Below are positions 48,333-57,848 of a stretch of DNA of 64,000 bases, one piece after another; the first letter of the stretch is position 1, and each line of letters begins with the position of its first letter. Both the position numbers and the translations under genes were made by a program. A model generated the notes under the pieces. The model was not told where the DNA came from and ran no database searches. It saw only the letters and a list, made by a program, of their open reading frames with translations. The stretch comes from Streptomyces aureus. GTDB taxonomy: Bacteria; Actinomycetota; Actinomycetes; Streptomycetales; Streptomycetaceae. The stretch covers positions 1 to 64,000 of the forward strand of contig NZ_LIPQ01000103.1 of the NCBI RefSeq assembly GCF_001418135.1, read 5' to 3'.

Positions 48333-51296
48333 GTGGACGCACGGGACAGATTATCAGTACCGTCCGAGCAGCCACCTCCGCAACGACCGATTCCCCCGTA
48401 CCCTTCGTTCCCACCACTTCCCCCGCAGGCGCCGCACCTCTCGCCGCCGCTAGCGGGCAGTCGGGCGTCCCGGACGGCTGGAGCGCTTGTCCGGTTGATT
48501 AAGTCCAGTTGCTGGTATTGGCGTTGGGGAATCCTGGCGCTGGTCATGGTGCTTGCCGCCGGTCTGATGACCTTTGTGCTCTGGCCACGCGAGAAGACGC
48601 CCCCGCAGCTGGCCTCGGCGGCAACGAAGAGCCTGCGGGCCTGGCGCGGGGTCACCTATGCGGGGACCACGGTGAACGGCAACGGCGCGATCATCGGCTT
48701 CCGTCTGACGGTCGCTCGCGACGGCACTACGTACGGAACCCTGAGCCGTGACTCTGGGGCATACGCGGAGCTCGCTGTGAGCCCCAAGCGAACCCTTCTG
48801 CGCGGCAACAGCCAATGGTGGTTCGAGCACGAGCCGGGCAGCGCCGAAGCGCTGGCCAACACCTGGGTGGCCGACCCGCCGCAGGGGGTGATCGGCCTGG
48901 CCGAGCTGTCCCGGATGACTCCGACGGCGCTCGCCGATGCCCTCTCGGGTAAGGACACCGACGGTCCGTCCGGGCGGCCGTCCACGTGGCGCCAGAGCGG
49001 GGCCACGTCGGTGAACGGCCGTCCGGCGAAGGTACTGACCGACGGCACCCTGCGCATCGTGGTGAGTGCGTCCCCTCCGTACCAGCCGCTCTCGGTCGGC
49101 CTGCCAAGTTCTGCCGGATCTCAAGGAGCCGCCACACCCGAACCTGCGCCGGACGCCTCGGATGCGCGCACGGCCGTCTTCCGCTCCGGCCCGCAGGACG
49201 GTGCCGCACGGTCCGCGGGCCATGTGCAGTCCGCAGGTCAGGTGCCGGCGGCGGTGGGTGATCCCGCGCCCGCCCCGGCCCTGTCGTCCGCGGTCAGCGA
49301 GCCCGACAGGGCCCAGGTCCAGAGCACAACGGAGAACGTACGCCGGGTCGGCGCCTCTCACGAGCAGGCCGAACCGCTGAGCCAACGTGTGGCGGCCCAG
49401 GCGGATGTGGCCGTACAGCTCTCGACATCGTTCTGCAGCACCCCGAGCTGCCCGGCCACCGTGAACGTGACCAACCAGGGCACCGCTCCGGCCAGCGGCA
49501 CGGTGATAGTGACCGTAGCCGGACAGACGCCCCTGAACAGTCCTGTTTCCGTGCCGCCCGGCGGAAGCCGCACGCTGACGACGGCGGCGAGGAACGTGGC
49601 ACCGCCTGGCCAGACGATCCGGGTGAGCTGGTCCGCGGTCTTCTACGAAGCGAGCGTCATGGGCGACGACCTGGCGCTCGTCAAACGGCTGATGGGCCGC
49701 GGCTTCCAGCTCAATGAGCCACTGGGCGACCAGCGGGCCAACGACAGCAAGGGTAAGCCCGTCCTGCAGCTCCTCGACGCCATGACGCCCGACATCGGCC
49801 CGCGGACCAGCCCCGAGGTCCGCAAGAGCCGGCTCAGCAATGTCGGCAGGACAGTGGCCAATCTGAAGCAGCAGGGAGCGTTCGAGCCGTTCTACGACCT
49901 AGCCGTGAACACCGACAACCTGACCGTTTCCGGCGAGAGCGGCATTGCCGAACTGACAGCCAAGACAGCCCAGCTCTCCGTCTCCGACCGGCGGACGCTG
50001 CAGTATGCGAGCGATCTGGCGCGGGCGGGGAACAAGGTCGTGTGGGGTAACACCTACAAACCCGAGGGTTCCACGGACGGGTACAAGGCGGACCTCCAGA
50101 ACCTGACTGGCAAACAGACCATCCAGCGCAAGGCCGTGTCCGGCGGCACGGACGCGGTCGTGAACGACTTCGCGGCGGCGATCAACGAACTCTCCGGTAC
50201 CGGGGTGGTCCCGCCCGGCTTCGACAAGGTCGCCTGGATCGACATCGACCCGAACGCCTCCACCGTCCTGGCCGGAAGTGACCGGCAGGCACTGGCGAAG
50301 GAGTTCAAGAAGCTCAAGCTCGGGAAGTACTGCAACGGCGCGGGCGGGCCCGCCTTCGACACGGCCGTGTTCACCACCTATCCGCCCGGCCCGGACGGCA
50401 CCCCGCAGCGTACGAACAGCGTGTTCAGCTGCAACGAGCTACTGAGCAGTTCCGTCGACCACCACAATTACATCCAGGACGAGATGGTCTGGAAGGCCAA
50501 CAACGACCCGGTCTGGTACTCCGCCAACTACATCAGCGACGGCCGCCGAAGGAGCGAGACCACCACGGAGAACGGCATCGCGCTGCCGAAACTCGCCAAG
50601 GACAACGAGAACCACTGGATCTCCAAAGACAAGCTGCCCTCGGCCCCCGGCGCGAAGCTGTCCCCCGCGAAGTTCGTCGGCCCGGTCTCGGTCGGTGACA
50701 GAAAACGGAGCAGCCTGCTCAACAAGATCGCAGACCATCGCAAGACGTCGGTGGATCTCACCAACGCGGAGCGGAAGTTCCAGAAGACCCAGAGCGTGGC
50801 CAATGGGCGGACACGCGACAAGGCATTGCAGCACTACCGGAAGGAACTAGGCGTCACGCCCAACAACAGCTCCATACCCGAGCGGCTCGGCGAGAGCGCG
50901 GCACGCTACCACGTCATTCCGGACCAATTCCCGGGAGCCCAGTGGATCACCCTGCCCAAAACCCCCAATGGTGCCGATAGGTTCGACCAGCTGTACCGGC
51001 TCAAGGACGGCACGCTGCTCATCGTCGAGGCCAAGGCGCCATCGAGCGCCCTCGGCTGGCGTCAGGGGAAGGGCCGACACAAGAACAAGATGGTCCAGCA
51101 GATGACCAGGGAGTACGTGGAGACGATCATCGAGGCGATGAAGGAGCGTGCGCCGAAGACCCCGCGGGACGGCGAGCTGGCGCACGACCTGGAGGAGGCG
51201 CTGGACCACGGCAAGCTCCGCTACATCCTCGTGAAAGCAAAGGACGACGGCAACTCCTACGCGGGTGGCACCCTACAGGAAGGCATCATCAACTAG
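48333..51296 (+). CDS. Membrane-anchored polymorphic toxin with PD-(D/E)XK nuclease-like C-terminus
   Basis: This 987-residue protein starts at GTG 48333. Residues 1-45 are Pro-rich and cytoplasmic; 65-84 form one membrane helix (WGILALVMVLAAGLMTFVLW); 90-240 are a lipoprotein-like beta domain; 260-350 a disordered linker; about 367-435 a CARDB-like sandwich (CPATVNVTNQGTAPASGTVI); 450-860 a long domain of unknown type with DFAAAINELSGTGVVPPGFD and WIDIDPNASTVLAGSDRQAL. The last 125 residues contain HVIPDQFPGAQWITLP, Asp885 in FDQLYRLKDG and E899-A-K901 in TLLIVEAKAP. D-x13-ExK is the core of PD-(D/E)XK restriction-like nucleases, found in Tox-REase polymorphic toxins. No Hint or protease release domain was seen, and no immunity gene is adjacent. 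Confidence 0.78.
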   Translation: MDARDRLSVPSEQPPPQRPIPPYPSFPPLPPQAPHLSPPLAGSRASRTAGALVRLIKSSCWYWRWGILALVMVLAAGLMTFVLWPREKTPPQLASAATKSLRAWRGVTYAGTTVNGNGAIIGFRLTVARDGTTYGTLSRDSGAYAELAVSPKRTLLRGNSQWWFEHEPGSAEALANTWVADPPQGVIGLAELSRMTPTALADALSGKDTDGPSGRPSTWRQSGATSVNGRPAKVLTDGTLRIVVSASPPYQPLSVGLPSSAGSQGAATPEPAPDASDARTAVFRSGPQDGAARSAGHVQSAGQVPAAVGDPAPAPALSSAVSEPDRAQVQSTTENVRRVGASHEQAEPLSQRVAAQADVAVQLSTSFCSTPSCPATVNVTNQGTAPASGTVIVTVAGQTPLNSPVSVPPGGSRTLTTAARNVAPPGQTIRVSWSAVFYEASVMGDDLALVKRLMGRGFQLNEPLGDQRANDSKGKPVLQLLDAMTPDIGPRTSPEVRKSRLSNVGRTVANLKQQGAFEPFYDLAVNTDNLTVSGESGIAELTAKTAQLSVSDRRTLQYASDLARAGNKVVWGNTYKPEGSTDGYKADLQNLTGKQTIQRKAVSGGTDAVVNDFAAAINELSGTGVVPPGFDKVAWIDIDPNASTVLAGSDRQALAKEFKKLKLGKYCNGAGGPAFDTAVFTTYPPGPDGTPQRTNSVFSCNELLSSSVDHHNYIQDEMVWKANNDPVWYSANYISDGRRRSETTTENGIALPKLAKDNENHWISKDKLPSAPGAKLSPAKFVGPVSVGDRKRSSLLNKIADHRKTSVDLTNAERKFQKTQSVANGRTRDKALQHYRKELGVTPNNSSIPERLGESAARYHVIPDQFPGAQWITLPKTPNGADRFDQLYRLKDGTLLIVEAKAPSSALGWRQGKGRHKNKMVQQMTREYVETIIEAMKERAPKTPRDGELAHDLEEALDHGKLRYILVKAKDDGNSYAGGTLQEGIIN

Positions 51297-51937
51297 CCCG
51301 GCGCTGCGGGCAAGCCCTGGCTGAAATGGCGTGACGTGTCCCACGCGCTTCCCTCGTACTGCGCAAGCCTGGCCGTAATCGGCGGCCCCCCGGGGCTCCG
51401 GCAATCCTGGCCGGCTGACCCGAGCCCTTCCTCCCCAGCCCACGGGCCGTGCTGTAAGGAGCACCGCGCTCGCGGGCTGGAGCGTTCCCGCGGGCTGTGA
51501 GGGTGAAGGCGCCGGACGTCGTCAGCGAAGGGAACGTCTGCGCGAGAAGCCGGGCCCATCTGCTCAGCGCCCTCTGTTTCTGGCGCAGCCCCCGCGGCCG
51601 GCGCCGCCCCGCTCATGGCCGCCAGCGCATACGGAGGGCCCGCTGGGAGAGCGAGCACATGGTGCGGCCTGTCGAACGGCAGCCACAGTTCAGCCAGGAC
51701 CGTGAGGAAGTGCCACGGTCGTGAGACCGACCAGCTGTGCCATCGAGCTGGGACAGCAGAAGAACTGCTGGTCAGCGTGCACGACCTGCGCCACAGGCAG
51801 CGAGACCCTACGGCCCCCAGGCTATGCAGCCTGGCGTCGTGGTTTCGGCGGTGAACCCGCCACCCAGATGACGGACCTATTCGGTGCGTTTCCGTACGCC
51901 GCAGGCTCCCGGTCGGGCAGGCTCTGCGATCGTGATC
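51297..51937. other. Gene-free stretch behind the nuclease toxin
   Basis: 640 bases where an immunity gene would be expected. I found no frame with convincing protein character on the plus strand. Frames on the minus strand (for example 51293-51658) look like shadow frames. Confidence 0.45.
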
Positions 51938-52312
51938 ATGAACTTTGCGCGCCGCAGTGCCGCGCTCCCCTCGCTCTCCTCACTGTCGCCGCTCCGGCCG
52001 CGGCCGCTCAGGCTGCGCCGGCGGCCGCGGCGGTCCTGCCGCTCGCTGATGCCGCCGAACTCCTCCCGGTCGCGGACGAGTCCCGCACCGGCTACACCCG
52101 TGACTCCTTCAGGCACTGGAACTAGGGACTCGACCCCGCCGACGGCTGTAACACCCGCGCCGAGGTCCGGCTGGCCGAGGCGGTCGAGGCGGGCTGCAAG
52201 CTCTCCGGCGGCCGCTGGATCAGCTACTACGACGCGGCGGAGGTCACCCGACCCGGGGAAGCTCGACATCGACCACATGGTCCCGCTTGCCGAGGCGTGG
52301 GACTCCAAGTAG
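51938..52312 (+). pseudogene. Secreted HNH endonuclease family pseudogene
   Basis: ATG 51938 starts MNFARRSAAL. After a shift near 51970 a signal segment and mature start follow: LLTVAAPAAAAQAAPAAA, LLPVADESRTGYTRDSFRHW. A TAG interrupts before GLDPADGCNTRAEVRLAEAV, ISYYDAAEV. After another shift KLDIDHMVPLAEAWDS appears, the first half of the HNH/DUF1524 metal site (DIDHMVPLAE). The rest is missing. Two frameshifts, one stop and a truncation are visible. Confidence 0.65.
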
Positions 52313-52442
52313 GCGGAGTTGGGCGCGATGCATCACTCTGCTCCCGCGTGCTGACGGCTTGGGGCAGGTGGGGGAGGGGGTTGTCGCTCGTCGAGGTGAC
52401 GGTGGGTGAGTTCTGACCTGCGGCGGGGCAGTCAACGCCACG

Positions 52443-53602
52443 ATGTTGCATCTGATGCAACCCTCGGAGGTGGCGTTGAGCGGGGCGAGTTTGCCGGGGG
52501 CGATCCGGCTCGTGCGGGCGGCGAATGTGGCCGCGCTGGATCCGGAGGCAGTGATGTTCACCGCGATGCTGACCGGGTGGGAACAGCAGCAGCGCAGCCG
52601 GCTGCTGACGAAGAAGACGATCACCGACCGGCTCAGTCTGGTGCGGCGGTTCGCCGAGTTCACCGGCACCTACCCGTGGGACTGGACCCCCCGAGGACGT
52701 CGAGGCGTACTTCTCCGCCCGGCTCTCGCGTGGCGAGCTGGTGTGGCCCACGGTTCGGGGGCAGCAGGGCGACTTGGAGATGTTCTGTGCGTTCATCACC
52801 GACGCGCGGTACGGCTGGGCTGCGGCCTGCTCGGAGGAGTTCGGCCGGTTCCCGGTTCAGGTGTGTCACGACTGGAACACCGCAGCTAACGTCGTCGAGT
52901 ACGAGGGCCGGCCCGGGCGGCCGGCGCTGACGTTCGACGAGCTCCAGACGTTCTTCGATGCCGCAGACGATCGGGTCGAGGAGACCCGCCGGAAGCAGCG
53001 CAAGGGGGTGCTCGCGGCGTGGCGGGACGCGATCCTTCTCAAGCAGGTCTACGCCCGGGACGCGGCGCCGAGAGATGGCGATGCTGGATCTGGCCGACCT
53101 GCGGCGGAATCCGCGGGCGCCGCAGTACGGGCGGGTGGGTGCGGTGGAGGTGCGGTTCGGGAAGGCGTCGTGGGGGAGCCCACCGAAACGGCGGACGGTG
53201 CTGAGGGTCCCGGAGGCCGAGTGGATCGTCCGCCTCATCGAGGAGTGGGTGGCCGAGGTGAGGCCCGGCTTCTCTCCTGGGCGTCATCCGGCGTTGTGGG
53301 TGACGGAGCGGTGCGGCCGGATCGGGGTCCGGCGCCTGGACGAGGAGTTCGCCACGGTGCGCGAGCGCGCCGGGCTGCCGGGTGAGCTGGACCTGCACTG
53401 CCTGCGGCACACCTACATCACGCACCTCGTCGAGTTCGGGTATCCGGAGCGGTTCGTGCAGCAGCAGGTCGGACACGCCTACGGCTCGACGACGGCCTTG
53501 TACACGTGGGTGTCTGATGAGTACCGCAACCGGCTGATCGAGAGCGCACTGCGGCGACGGCTGGAGCCCGGCACGAAGAAGGAGGTGGCGCTGTCGTGGT
53601 GA
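52443..53602 (+). pseudogene. Tyrosine integrase with two frameshifts
   Basis: Frame 1: MLHLMQPSEVALSGASLPGA, WEQQQRSRLLTKKTITDRLS, RFAEFTGTYPWDW. An extra C in a run of C (52686-52692) shifts to frame 2: LVWPTVRGQQGDLEMFCAFI, EYEGRPGRPALTFDELQTFF, RDAILLKQVYA. A second shift near 53058 opens frame 3 with REMAMLDLADLRRNP, LDLHCLRHTYITHLVEFGYP, QQVGHAYGSTTALYTWVSDE. The HxxR, the second His and the Tyr of the catalytic domain are intact. It forms a three-gene module with the next two genes (overlapping starts). Confidence 0.8.
52445..52461. repeat. Palindrome at the integrase start
   Basis: GTTGCAT-CTG-ATGCAAC (7-bp arms, 3-bp centre) overlaps the first codons of the integrase gene. Recombinase or repressor binding is possible. 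Confidence 0.4.
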
Positions 53603-53931
53603 AGCGTATGGGGATCGTGTGGAACCTGCGCCGGCTGATGGCCGAGCGGGACATGTTCCAGACCACCGATCTGATCCCGGCCCTGGCCGAGCACGGGGTC
53701 CATCTCTCCCGCGAGCAGGTCTACCGCCTCGTCGCCCAGGTACCGCAGAGGCTGTCGATGGACGTGCTGGCCGCACTCTGCTCGATCCTGCACGTCACCC
53801 CGGCAGACCTGATCACCGTCACCGAGACCCACGTCCAGGTCGCCAAGCCGACCGCGACCGGCGAGACCACCACCGCCGCGAAGGCCCCGCCGGCACGCCG
53901 CGTACGCCTGACCCGACCCGGGGACCGATGA
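53596..53931 (+). CDS. XRE-type helix-turn-helix protein of an integrase module
   Basis: This 111-residue protein starts at GTG 53596, overlapping the integrase stop. The HTH core is NLRRLMAERDMFQTTDLIPA, LAEHGVHLSREQVYRLVAQV, PQRLSMDVLAALCSILHVTP, of the Cro/C1 type. A basic tail (ARRVRLTRPGD) follows. It overlaps the next gene by ATGA. In similar actinobacterial modules an integrase, an XRE protein and a zinc-ribbon protein occur in this order; the XRE protein may regulate the module or help the integrase. Confidence 0.82.
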   Translation: MVKRMGIVWNLRRLMAERDMFQTTDLIPALAEHGVHLSREQVYRLVAQVPQRLSMDVLAALCSILHVTPADLITVTETHVQVAKPTATGETTTAAKAPPARRVRLTRPGDR

Positions 53932-54780
53932 CCGCCCCCGGCTCCGCCCCGGACACCTGGCGGGAACTCGCCCGCCTGATGACCGCATCCCTCCCCGACC
54001 TTGCCGATCCGGACGCGGCCCGGATCGTCGCCGACCTGACCCCGGCCGCCCGCGGCCGCATCCGGGCCCACCTCACCGCCTACCCCGACGCCCTGGTCAG
54101 CGGCGCATCCGCCGCACCCCGGTCCGTCCAGGCCCTCATCACCACCCTGGCCAACCACGGGGTCACCGGAGTGCGGGCCCCGGCCTGCCTGCGCTGCGGA
54201 CGCGTCCGGCCGCTACGCCGGGCCGTCCCGGGCGGCCGGGTCTGTCTCGGCTGCTAAGGGATCCTCGCCAGCCGCGGCAACATCGGCGCCTGCACAGTCT
54301 GCGGAACCATCGGACCACGACCGAGCCGGAACACCTGCGCGGCCTGCCGCCGCAGACAGGCCGCGGCGACCCGCACCTGCTCGGCCTGTGGCAAACCGGC
54401 CGAACTGGACCCCTGCTCGAACTGCCGCCCCCGGCCGGTGATCGCATGCGCGCTCTGCCACACCACCGCACCCGCGACCGCACGATGGCCCCTCGGCCCG
54501 GTCTGCCTCCCCTGCTACCGGACCGCCCTGCCCGGTCTGCAAGCGGACCCGGGTACTGATCGGCCGCGTCGACCGGCACCGGGTCTGCGGGCCCTGCGCA
54601 GGCCTTATTCATCTGTTCGACGACAGCGATGAGGACGCGTTCGCTGGTCCCGCTCTCGACCTGTTCACCGACTGGGCGGCCGCGGAGACGGACGTCGCCG
54701 TCCTCACCGAGGTGCTGGTCGCTCTTGGAGAACAGAGCGACCCCCGCGCGGAGACGGCCCTTCTGTCCCACGCCAGACAT
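53928..54780 (+). pseudogene. Multi-zinc-ribbon protein of the integrase module, interrupted
   Basis: Starts MTAPGSAPDTWRELARLMTA with a helical N-terminus (VQALITTLANHGVTGV), then CLRCGRVRPLRRAVPGGRVC and a TAA (54255-54257) where a Tyr would be expected. The frame goes on with GACTVCGTIGPRPSRNTC, AACRRRQAAATRTCSACGKP, CSNCRPRPVIACALCHTTAP. After a shift near 54550 come CKRTRVLIGRVDRHRVCGPC and AGLIHLFDDSDEDAFAG. At least five CxxC pairs are visible. The stop, shift and the IS5 fragment at its end make it non-functional. Confidence 0.65.
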
Positions 54781-55252
54781 CCCCGCACCGTAACGCCACA
54801 CCTGACCAGCAAAATCCACCTCGCCTGCGACGGCCGAGGCCGCTCCCTGGCCTTCCTCATCACCGCGGGCAACCGCAACGACTGCACCCAGGCCGAGGCC
54901 GTCATCAGCAAGATCCGTGTCCCGGGTCCGGGCTCCGGACGACCCCGGACCCGGCCCGACCACGTGGTCGCGGACAAGGGCTACTCGTCCCGTACCTTCC
55001 GGGCCTACCTCCGCCGGCGCGGGATCAAGATGACGATCCCCGAACGCGTCGACCAACTCGCCGGCCGGAAGCGGCGTCGTGAACGGCCCTGCGGGTTCGA
55101 CAAGACTGTTTACCGGCGCCGCAACGTCGTCGAGCGCTGCTTCCACCGCCTCAAGCAATGGCGCGGCATCGCCACCCGCACGACAAACGCCCCGACCGCT
55201 ACCTCGCCGCCATTACCCTCGCCAGCACCCTCATCCGGCTCGACACATGATC
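54780..55252 (+). pseudogene. IS5-family transposase, C-terminal fragment
   Basis: LTSKIHLACDGRGRSLAFLI, TAGNRNDCTQAEAVISKIRV, PDHVVADKGYSSRTFRAYLR (second Asp), RRRGIKMTIPERVDQLAGRK and YRRRNVVERCFHRLKQWRGI (Glu) form the DDE_Tnp_1 half. One base is missing near 55183, after which another frame gives RPDRYLAAITLASTLIRLDT. The N-terminal half is absent and the fragment is joined to the zinc-ribbon pseudogene. Confidence 0.8.
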
Positions 55253-55269
55253 GCCGAGACACCCCCTAG

Positions 55270-55809
55270 CGCCCGACTCAGGCGGGGGCCGTGCCAGGCC
55301 GCTTGCCCCCAGCGCCTTGTTGGCGAGCCTGTCGGATCTGTGACCGGGGCCCTGTGGGGAATGGCCGGGCTGCTTCCACCGCTGATGGGGAGTGGATGGA
55401 GTTCCACGGGGCGTTAGCTGTCAGGGCCCCGGCCTCCGGTGTTGGAGTGTGTCTGTGGTGTTCTTTGATGGTTCTCGAGTGGGCTGGAGTGCGTGAGCAT
55501 GGCGAATGTGAAGAGCGCGGGAGTGTGGGGTGTTGGCGGCGTTTGAGTCATCGCGCGTTACGAGGCGGGCCCGGCATTGGCGAGTCTCGCTTCGGCCCCC
55601 TGGGTCGCGGTCATCGCGGCTGTGTAGATGCGCTACGGCCGTGCCTCGACACGATTCGCATCCTGCCGAGCCGTCTGTTCGGTGATCTCCGCGCCTCTCG
55701 GCCTCTCCCGGTCCTTTCCTCGGTCTTTTCAGGGTGGGGATCGTTGCTCAGGTTGCCGTACAGCGCGTCGCGGCGGCTGATCCGGTCGGCCAAATCCCTG
55801 CTCGTGAGG
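55270..55809. other. Gene-free stretch
   Basis: 540 bases between transposase fossils, without recognisable genes. Composition is slightly less GC-rich than coding neighbours. Confidence 0.4.
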
Positions 55810-56048
55810 CCAGGTCGCTTCCCCGCGGGTCAGGTCCCGGCGGATCGCCCGGTGCAACGTGGAGAGCGACGGCACCGGGGGAGCGCCGGATCGTCGGCCG
55901 CCCGCCGCATCAGCTCGGCGTGGACTCCAGAGGCGTTTCCGCCCCACAGCGCCAGCAGGCGTCGGACCTCCGTGGTGATCGTGAAATGAGGCGACTCCAT
56001 CCGGGCAAGGCGGTGATCTTCCCGGGCAACGGCCAGCCATCGCCGCAC
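55810..56048 (-). pseudogene. Transposase N-terminal fragment (Mu/IS481-like rve type)
   Basis: The minus strand reads RRWLAVAREDHRLARMESPH then TTEVRRLLALWGGNASGVHA and ELMRRAADDPAL, and in a second frame PSLSTLHRAIRRDLTRGE. This is the HTH region of Streptomyces transposases with a downstream integrase core. The core is absent. Confidence 0.45.
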
Positions 56049-56439
56049 CGGCTACGCCCTAGCGGTGGCCTGCTTGCACGGAGTCACGATAGGCACCGGG
56101 AAGTTCGCGCGGACACGCTGGCCAGGTAGGTGCCCAAGAGGGCCTGGCAGCAGCTGTCCGCAGGGGTTGGAGCCAAGTGCCACCGTCGACGCCGGCATGT
56201 GCCACCGCCTTTGCTCTCCCGCCCGAGCACGCGGCCCGTCGCCTCGACGCCCAGGAGCAGGGGGCCACCGGCCGCCAGCTCCAGCAGGCCACCGCCGACG
56301 CTCTCGGTGAGGTGCACTTCCGCGACGGCGGGCGCTGTGCGCACGGCCTCCTGGTCGAGCTGAGTGACATTGAGCAGATCGAGTTCGGGCTGTAGGTGGA
56401 GATGCCCGGGCCCCGGGGCAGGTGTGTCCGAGGGCCCCG
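56049..56439. other. Gene-free stretch
   Basis: 390 bases without a convincing gene. A plus-strand frame ending LLVELSDIEQIEFGL may be the tail of a lost gene, but nothing supports a family. Confidence 0.35.
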
Positions 56440-57636
56440 TCGGGTGTGGTGCTAGCGATGGGCGTTGACCGTCACGCTGATGCCGCCGGAATCGAGGTGA
56501 CGGAGAACGTCGGCAGGACCGGAGTGGTCGGGGTACTGCAGAACGGTCCCGGCAGGACCGTTCTGATCCGCGCGGACATGGACGCGCTGCCCGTCCAGGA
56601 GACAACCGGACTGGCCTATGCCTCACGCGTCGCCGGGGTCATGCACGCATGCGGCCACGACACGCACACCGCGATGCTGGTGGGCGCCGCCCAGGCCCTC
56701 GCCCGCGGTCGCCGTCACTGGAGCGGGACGGTGCTCTTCGTCCTCCAGCCGGCCGAGGAAACCGGGGAGGGAGCCCTCGCGTTGCGCGCCGACGGACTGC
56801 TGGAGCAGTTCCCTCGCCCCGACGTACTGCTCGCCCAGCACGTCAGCGCCGGACCAGTGGGGCTGGTGGCCCATGTCGAAGGACCGGTCCTGGCAGCCTC
56901 GACATCCATCCACATCGTCATCCACGGACGCGGCGGCCCCGGGTCACGCCCCGACACCACCATCGACCCCATCGTCATCGCCGCCGCCGTGGTCGGCCGA
57001 CTACAGTCGATCGTCGCGCGCGAGATCGCCCCACGCCGCAGCGCCGTCGTCACCGTGGGACGGATCAAGGCCGGCACTGCGAACAACGTCATCCCCGCGA
57101 CAGCGGGCTGTCCGTGCGCTCCACCACGGGCGAGGTCCGGGACCGGATCGTGACGGCGATCCGTCGCATCGTGGCGGGCGAGTGCGCGGCGGCGGGCGCC
57201 CCCACCGAGCCCGAGATCCGCAGAGTGAAGTCCATACCCCGCAACGGTCAACGACACCGCAACGGCCCGCCGTATCGCGCAAACCCACCGCGAGATGTTC
57301 GGCGCCACGCATGTCATCGGCCCCGGACCAGCCATGGGCAGCGAGGACTTCTCCGAACTCGCCCTCTGCCCCGACGGCACGTCAATCCTGTACCACTACT
57401 GGTTCCTGCCCTCCACCACGGCCGCAGTGTGGGACGCAGCTCCGGGCGCGTCACCGCTGGAGAAGTTCGCAGAGGTTCCCAGCGCCCACAGCCCGCACTT
57501 CACCCCCGACCCCGCGGTCCTCAGCCAAGGCGTCGCGGCCATGACCGGTGCGGTGCTGGCCGAACTCAACCAGCCGACTCTCACTTCAGCGCCTGAGCGT
57601 CTTCTCGTTCTGGTGTCCGGAGGGATGCGGACCTGA
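56440..57636 (+). pseudogene. Second M20 amidohydrolase, N-terminally truncated and frameshifted
   Basis: Frame 1 reads AGIEVTENVGRTGVVGVLQN, TVLIRADMDALPVQETTGLA, VMHACGHDTHTAMLVGAAQA, LQPAEETGEGALALRADGLL and GRIKAGTANNVIPATAG. It shifts near 57105 to GLSVRSTTGEVRDRIVTAIR and EPEIRRVKSIPRN, and again near 57245-57295 to MFGATHVIGPGPAMGSEDFS and AHSPHFTPDPAVLSQGVAAM. The first 60 or so residues are missing. It is related in type to the intact enzyme at 45383, but the sequences differ enough to be separate acquisitions. Confidence 0.8.
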
Positions 57637-57848
57637 TAGGTATGTCCTCGACACGTGGTGAGCGGCGACGGACCCCTCGTGAGAGTGCCCAGTACAGCGA
57701 AACGAGAATCAGCAGCCGGCCTGGGCCTGTCGCGGTAATTACGTCACCTCACCTGCGAAAAACGCGGGTCGCCCTGCTGAGGGGCCCGCCCTCGCGGTAG
57801 ATGAGAACAGGGTGCCGCCTTGTCAGTGCCGGGTGACACCATCCGGCT

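Noticed and set aside
51293-51658. An immunity gene for the nuclease toxin on the minus strand
   Set aside because: The frame is Arg/Pro/Gly-rich, has no ribosome site, and runs against the toxin gene. No evidence supports it.
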